Below, in pieces: positions 58,987-64,000 of a stretch of 64,000 nt of DNA. Numbering within the stretch: position 1 is the stretch's first letter; the number at the start of each line of letters is the position of its first letter. The translations under genes were made by a program, and so were the position numbers. This stretch comes from Bradysia coprophila (Eukaryota > Arthropoda > Insecta > Diptera > Sciaridae): assembly GCF_014529535.1 (NCBI RefSeq), contig NC_050737.1, positions 3,530,714 through 3,594,713 on the forward strand, in the 5' to 3' direction. The notes below the pieces were generated by a model. It was not told the origin of the DNA, did no database searches, and saw only the letters and a program-made list of their open reading frames with translations.

Positions 58987-59090
58987 GGAATCTCGCGCCA
59001 CGTCATTCACAATAATGGACAAAATGACACATTTCGTATAAGGAAAATGTCACTTTGTGGGTTATTGTGAATGACGTGGCGCGAAATTCC
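58987..59090. repeat. 104-bp hairpin with GCGCCACGTCATTCACAATA arms
   Basis: GGAATCTCGCGCCACGTCAT is mirrored at the right end by ATGACGTGGCGCGAAATTCC. The pairing continues through CACAATAA and AAAATGACA to a short loop. Confidence 0.75.
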
Positions 59091-59189
59091 TCAACACCGT
59101 ATTTAGATGATATTTTACGAAATATATTTCCCAAAAATATAGCTTGAAACAAACAAGGCATCAGAACAGTCGGAGCGTTTGCTGCGACC

Positions 59190-59300
59190 TAGCCCCGTAC
59201 AACCCGTAATCCTATTTCGTCCGCAACCATAATACGTCCGTAGCCCCAATAAGACCGGAACCCTAATACGTCTACAACCCTCTAATGTGTCTGTTACCAA
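59190..59300. repeat. Degenerate 17-19-bp tandem repeat
   Basis: About six units of a pattern close to AACCCTAATACGTCCG (CAACCATAATACGTCCG, TAGCCCCAATAAGACCGG, AACCCTAATACGTCTAC). No gene is associated. Confidence 0.5.
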
Positions 59301-59344
59301 AATGCAAGTCAAGTTGGGCATTGTCAAATTTACTGAAACTGTTC

Positions 59345-60148
59345 ATTTTTAAAATTGCGCATAGCGCAATTACGAAAGCCCGTACGAAGTACCTTTCAAA
59401 TAAAACCAACAATTTACGACATTATTTTAGAAACCCAAAATTTTTTGCCAACTTTCCATTGGGTATTCAATTACCTCTCAAATGAAACAAAAACTAGCAA
59501 AATCGGTTGAGATTTACTCGATTTATGTGCAAAAAGCACTTAGGGCCGAGTAGCGGCCTTAGTGCAAGGGCCCAAATTTGAAACTTTTTTCGTCACGTTC
59601 TTTTCGGTATTCAATTACCTTCCATAAAAAACTAAATCTAGCAAAATCGGATGAGATTTACTCGATTTATGTGCAAAAAACACTTAGGGCCGAGTAACGA
59701 CCTTTGAGCCCTCCCAACAAGCCCACGTTGCATCTTACCCAAAAACAATGTTCAGCAACTTTGTTCTACTCGTCAATACCTTTCATTTGATATATCACAA
59801 GCAGCTATTGCGTGCGTATTTCGGTAGATATCGTCGAAAGACTGAAAAACACCTATAGGGCCCTAGCTCTGGAGGGGCCGACTCTACCATGCCCATTTTC
59901 GAACTTGACCTTACTTTTGTCGATACCAATCGGGAAAAAAAAGAATTTTGAAAAAAGGTTGTGATTTACTCAAGCTAGAGGGGTCACGGACGGACGGACG
60001 GACGGACGGACGGACATTTTTTTTATTGCGGATTCGTCATCTATGAACATAACCGAATGCTTTGCCCTTACTGTCTGCTTCCAATTCGACGTGTTACAAA
60101 CGGCATATTAATCTTATAAGCCCCCAGTACTTCGTACGTGGCTAAAAA
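59345..60148. repeat. ACGGACGG repeat family, longest copy
   Basis: It opens with GCCCGTACGAAGTACCTTTC and closes with AGTACTTCGTACGTGGC and TAAAAA, so the palindrome GTACGAAGTAC marks both ends in opposite orientation. A block of about 150 bp (AGCAAAATCGG, GAGATTTACTCGATTTATGT, CACTTAGGGCCGAGTA) is duplicated inside. The (ACGG)n stretch lies at about 59990-60013. No ORF is seen. Confidence 0.75.
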
Positions 60149-60275
60149 TTTTCAAATGATTTCACGATAGAAGCGGTCAAATAGTCTACAAAGGAAGAAC
60201 TGGCTATTCGACCGCGCGGTCAAATAGTCTACTAAAGAAGAACTTGCTATTTAGCCGCGCGGTCGAATAGTCACT

Positions 60276-61085
60276 CCGTACAATTTCAGGCTGTGAAAAT
60301 TTGATATTTTTCGCTCGAGGTGAGAAATTCGAATGTGATAAAATTGCCTACCACTTAGCATAACTCTCCAAAATTAACCAACTTTTTGTGGTAATGGTGG
60401 GAATTGGATTCATACAGTACGTATTGTACGAAAGAAAGACCTAGATGGCACTATTTTTAATAAACCCAAACTCCCTCTCCGAGCTGATGCATAATGTTAG
60501 TCTTACCAAAAAGAGACATATAAAAATAATTGTTTTCTGCATCTTTCGAGATTATTATCTGATAGTCTCAGGTACCCATATTCATTCGTATTGCACTTGT
60601 TATGCTTTATACGCTTTATATGAGACTCCGAACCCATATTTTGTATAAAAAAGTTGGTATTGTTAGTGGAAAAGAAACAATTTGTTATTCAATGTTTTGG
60701 TGAATTTGCGAACCTCTAAAAATATCCAAAATTCATACAAAAATTCTAAGAAAGAATTCAATACATGCCAATATAAAAGTTTTAGAGATATTTGTAAAAC
60801 AAAAAAATTGCCAAAGAAAAAATTATATCAAAGTTGCCATCGTCGTATTGAAAACTAACGACCACCTGCAGAAAGTACCAAGGTAATTAGGATAGGAAAA
60901 TTCCATAAATCGTCACAACATCAAAAATAGTGCCATTTCGGTCTTTCTTTCGAACAATACGTCCTGTATTGTCCCACTACGACAAAAAGTTCGGTTAAGT
61001 GGTAGGCAATTTTATCACATTCAAATTTCTCACCTCGAGTAGTGAAGTCAAGCGAAAAATATCAAATTTTCACAGCCTGAAATTG
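60276..61085. mobile_element. 810-bp inverted-repeat element abutting F-box B promoter
   Basis: The left arm (60276-60460) carries TACAATTTCAGGCTGTGAAA, TCGCTCGAGGTGAGAAAT and ATAAAATTGCCTACCACTTA; the right arm (60915-61085) is its mirror. The unpaired middle is A/T-rich and non-coding. The right arm ends only a base or two from the TATA box of F-box paralogue B, and the matching upstream region of copy C lacks the element. Confidence 0.75.
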
Positions 61086-61092
61086 TATAAAT
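61086..61092 (+). promoter_or_regulatory. TATA box of F-box paralogue B
   Basis: TATAAAT followed by TGAACAGTGAAGTTAAG, a stretch conserved upstream of copy C (there TATGCAT). The expected transcription start is near 61115, giving a leader with an intron ending at TTCCAG 61230. Confidence 0.5.
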
Positions 61093-61234
61093 TGAACAGT
61101 GAAGTTAAGTGAATTTTAAAGCAAGTTTATTTGGTGAGTTAAAGTGTTAGAAATCGGTGGAAGTTACGGATTTTTATCAACAAATTAATTTTGTGTCGAT
61201 TTTTTTTCTGACTATTTCCTTTATTTCCAGGAAA

Positions 61235-62461
61235 ATGGATACTCAGGAAATCGTTCCAATTACTCAACAAACTATGGTCGCTACTATGTTGCATCTGGAC
61301 AATTTAAACGTGGATTGCCTGTTGAATATTTTCCGTATGCTGAGCCTACCAGATCTTGCAAGTGTAACAGTAGTCTGTCGAAATTTTCGAGATATAGCCG
61401 CCGAAGCCTTCAAATATGAATGGAAAAACAAAACAATCCGCCTGAGTAACAAAGATAGTAACAACAAATTGGAGTCAACAGCCATTTTACGGAACTTTGG
61501 AAATCAGTTGCAAAATGTGCAGATTGTATTTGACAAGCACAGAAATGATACATTTTTCAAATTGATCATCGACAAGTGTAGCTCACAATTAAAACAAGTG
61601 GACTTATCCAGCACGTGTTTCAACGTCCATTTGGAGAGAGTTCTAAGCAAAGAGAATATCCAACGCTTTAACGATAAATTCGTAAACTTGAAGGCACTGA
61701 GATTCGAGAATAACATCGACGACATCATTGAACCGGAATGCATTGAGCAGCAGTTTCCAGCATTGGAGGAGTTGAGCTTATCTGGCTATCCATTCGTAAA
61801 TCAGAACGTTCTCCAATTCATCATAGTTAATCCTCAGATCAAAAGTTTGTCATCATTTCACTGCAACACATTACACGATGGTGTAGATATGATTAGAATG
61901 ATCGATCAACACCTGCCAGGATTGGAACGGCTCGGTTTGTGGGTACATGGTCGAGCGGACATGATTGAATACCAGCCACGTTTTCTGAAGGCTTTGAAAC
62001 ATCTGAAAATTCACAGCTATGGAAGTACAGCGAATTTCCACCATTTGTCGATTTCCAACGAACGCGTGGAAGAAATGGAATTGGAGTTAGGTTCGTGTGA
62101 CGAGAATGTAATTGATTTCATCTGCCAGTACAAAGAACTCACTAAATTGGCTATCCGCCTGTACAGTGATAGTCCATTCGACTGTAAATTTTTGTCAGAA
62201 CTGAAAAAGCATCTGCCCAAATTGACTGAGATTGAGATTTGTGGTTTCTGGAGAGATCTCAACCACACAGACATCGTGCATTTCGTGCATGAATCGAAAC
62301 GCTTGATCAACTTCATTCTTCGTGATGGTAAACGGAAAGACATTTTGGATGACATGAATCAAATACGAACGAAATTGGATTCCACACATTGGTCCGTTAA
62401 TTATAATGCATCAGCGCCCCGTCAACTACACTTTGTTCGTGCGAAACGACCCGGAAATTAG
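61235..62461 (+). CDS. F-box/leucine-rich repeat protein, paralogue B
   Basis: 408 aa in one coding exon from ATG 61235 (MDTQEIVPITQQ), just after an acceptor TTTATTTCCAG. An F-box (LNVDCLLNIFRMLSLPDLAS, VVCRNFRDIAAEAF) is followed by degenerate leucine-rich repeats (FPALEELSLSGYPF, LPGLERLGLWVHG, HLPKLTEIEICGFW) and a basic tail. F-box/LRR proteins present substrates to SCF E3 ligases through Skp1 and Cul1; the target is unknown. Frames upstream of the ATG lie in the leader. AATAAA follows at about 62629. Compared with paralogue A the architecture is the same and the length nearly identical, so both are probably under constraint. Copy C derives from this gene. Confidence 0.9.
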   Translation: MDTQEIVPITQQTMVATMLHLDNLNVDCLLNIFRMLSLPDLASVTVVCRNFRDIAAEAFKYEWKNKTIRLSNKDSNNKLESTAILRNFGNQLQNVQIVFDKHRNDTFFKLIIDKCSSQLKQVDLSSTCFNVHLERVLSKENIQRFNDKFVNLKALRFENNIDDIIEPECIEQQFPALEELSLSGYPFVNQNVLQFIIVNPQIKSLSSFHCNTLHDGVDMIRMIDQHLPGLERLGLWVHGRADMIEYQPRFLKALKHLKIHSYGSTANFHHLSISNERVEEMELELGSCDENVIDFICQYKELTKLAIRLYSDSPFDCKFLSELKKHLPKLTEIEICGFWRDLNHTDIVHFVHESKRLINFILRDGKRKDILDDMNQIRTKLDSTHWSVNYNASAPRQLHFVRAKRPGN

Positions 62462-64000
62462 TGAAAAATTGCTAAGAAGAAACGTTTTGAGCGATCGATC
62501 CAAGAGCAGTATCGTTAGCTTAAATTGCACAAATTATTAGATTTTGTACCAAAAATAATTGAAAATCTTAGATTGTAGGCGAATTAAAGTTACATTGAAA
62601 ATTGTAAGTGTAAAGAATGTAATTTTAACAAATAAATTTGATTTTGGACAAAAAAAAATTATTTAATTGTGAAAGATATATAATCGCGTTCTGCACTAAT
62701 TCCAAGTGGAACGCGTTGAGCTGTAACATGATAAAAAGCCGTAAAAAGCCTTTTTCCATTACTGGTTACTCTAAAACACTTTCGTTCTAGAGTTTGAAAC
62801 GATAATTTGTAAATTGACCTCATTGTTTACCCCAGACAAATTGAACTGTTTCCCTGTAATAGGGCTTGCGTATATTCTAATAAAAGCTCATGAAACTTAG
62901 AGTGATGTATAATATAAACAGGATCATAATAATTACTTTACTCATCGAATGGTTGAAAAGAGTGCAATTTTCGTCGATTTCTTTCGAAACATTCCCATTG
63001 AATATATTTTAGCTCAGCTTAACCTGTTACACGACTCCCTCGTAACAAAAAACTTGCAAGGAAGAAGGTTCGTAATCGACTCACTTTGTATTACATGTAC
63101 GACGCACATTGTACGTACATTGTCCGGGACTACCATTTTGATCTGGACTAAATATTTGTGAATTAATTTCTGTAATTGTGAGTTCTAATTTTTAATACAC
63201 AAATGTGATATGGTGCATGTAGCTGATCAGCCATAGAACAATGATTTATGAAAGTTTCTCAGAATCACAGTTTTTAAGCCTGTTTTATTAATATTTGTAA
63301 GCTCTATACCCGAACTAATTTTTTCACTCGATGTTTTGAGTTTGTCATACAGGAGTTATAATGGAAGTAAACAATTCAACTCAAATGCATTTAAGCGTGG
63401 TCAATAATTAATACCGCCAACAGATGTCTAATAATTAATAGGATATTATTGCACATGTCGTCTAACACACTCATTAAACAAATATTTCCGAGACGAAGCC
63501 CTGGGTCAATAAACGAGAACGAAAACATAACTTTCAACTTTTATTAGTTATGGATTTTGAATGATAGCAACGAAAGAAGTGAAAGAAGTATTTCTAGAGA
63601 TGACGGTAAAATTTCTAAGATAAGACCAAAATTCCGTGGAGCCACGGAAAATCTCTTTTAACGGATCTGACAGTGTCAAAAGAGCATGTCACGCAGTAGT
63701 AGTTTTTGTCAAAATGTAATAGATCACGCTCTGCTTTCCATCGTACCGTTCAGTAAAAAAAGCGAATTTTGAATGGAGAATAATGGTATTTTGCTTATAA
63801 AAAATTCCAAACCACATATTACGCGTATCATGTGTCAATTTTTATTAGAACATTCAATTTCATTCTAAAATAAATTATTCGGGAGTAAACGGGTTCCATC
63901 ATGAGTTTTAATTTTTTGTGGGTTTCGTTTGTTTATTTCGTTTTATTTATTTCACACGTATTCCACCACACAGAAATAGCGCTTGTTTAGAACAACATTC
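62462..64000. other. Intergenic to window end
   Basis: No gene is recognised. A diverged half of the GAGGCGAAGCC-apex hairpin family (GAGACGAAGCCCTGGGTCAA followed by AACGAGAACGAAAAC) lies near 63483-63560. Confidence 0.5.

Noticed and set aside
1-64000. CRISPR arrays, prokaryotic operons, LTR or viral fossils
   Set aside because: No regularly spaced direct repeats with unique spacers, no Shine-Dalgarno-led gene strings, and no LTR pairs or capsid/envelope/reverse-transcriptase motifs were seen; the window is eukaryotic.

Overview
The window looks like euchromatic insect DNA: AT-rich, with short GT-AG introns, two chemoreceptor genes of insect type (a gustatory and an ionotropic receptor), clip-domain and gastrulation-defective-type serine proteases, and many short inverted-repeat transposons. 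A dipteran, probably a lower (nematoceran) fly, fits best. That is inference from gene content, not a species call.

Layout. 586-4222 (+): last ten exons of an Ig plus olfactomedin-domain protein whose start lies outside the window. 4.7-5.8 kb: degenerate tandem duplication. 7105-10445 (+): atlastin-like GTPase with a signal peptide and ten glycosylation sequons. 12903-14246 (-): one-exon Snake-like clip protease. 16146-22788 (+): complete 13-exon gustatory receptor. 25234-27081 (-): complete 3-exon gene for a free-standing polyketide-synthase-type acyltransferase. 29520-32652 (+): gastrulation-defective-like protease. 35138-38747 (+): ionotropic receptor whose second coding exon carries a 325-bp hairpin transposon. 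39165-41014 (-): SET/MYND protein. 41662-46470: apparently whole PIF/Harbinger DNA transposon with MADF and DDE genes. 48056-50048 (+): ABCG half transporter. 51664-52896 (-) and 61235-62461 (+): two F-box/LRR paralogues, with a truncated third copy at 57.7-58.3 kb. The coding joints given below were worked out by hand, and for every complete gene (and for the receptor once its insertion is set aside) the summed coding length is divisible by three.

There is no operon-like logic. The functional themes are chemosensation (gustatory and ionotropic receptors), extracellular proteolysis (homologues of two enzymes that act in succession in the fly dorsal-ventral cascade), membrane traffic or transport, and a lineage-expanded F-box family.

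The repeat fraction is the most unusual part. Four hAT-type elements share 13-bp ends and 8-bp target duplications but have different arms that keep the same palindromic plan. There are also a 525-bp near-perfect hairpin, a phased A/T-tract array, and several other hairpin families. The strongest candidates for something undescribed are the free-standing acyltransferase, the lumen-facing atlastin-like GTPase and the conserved-end, variable-arm transposons.
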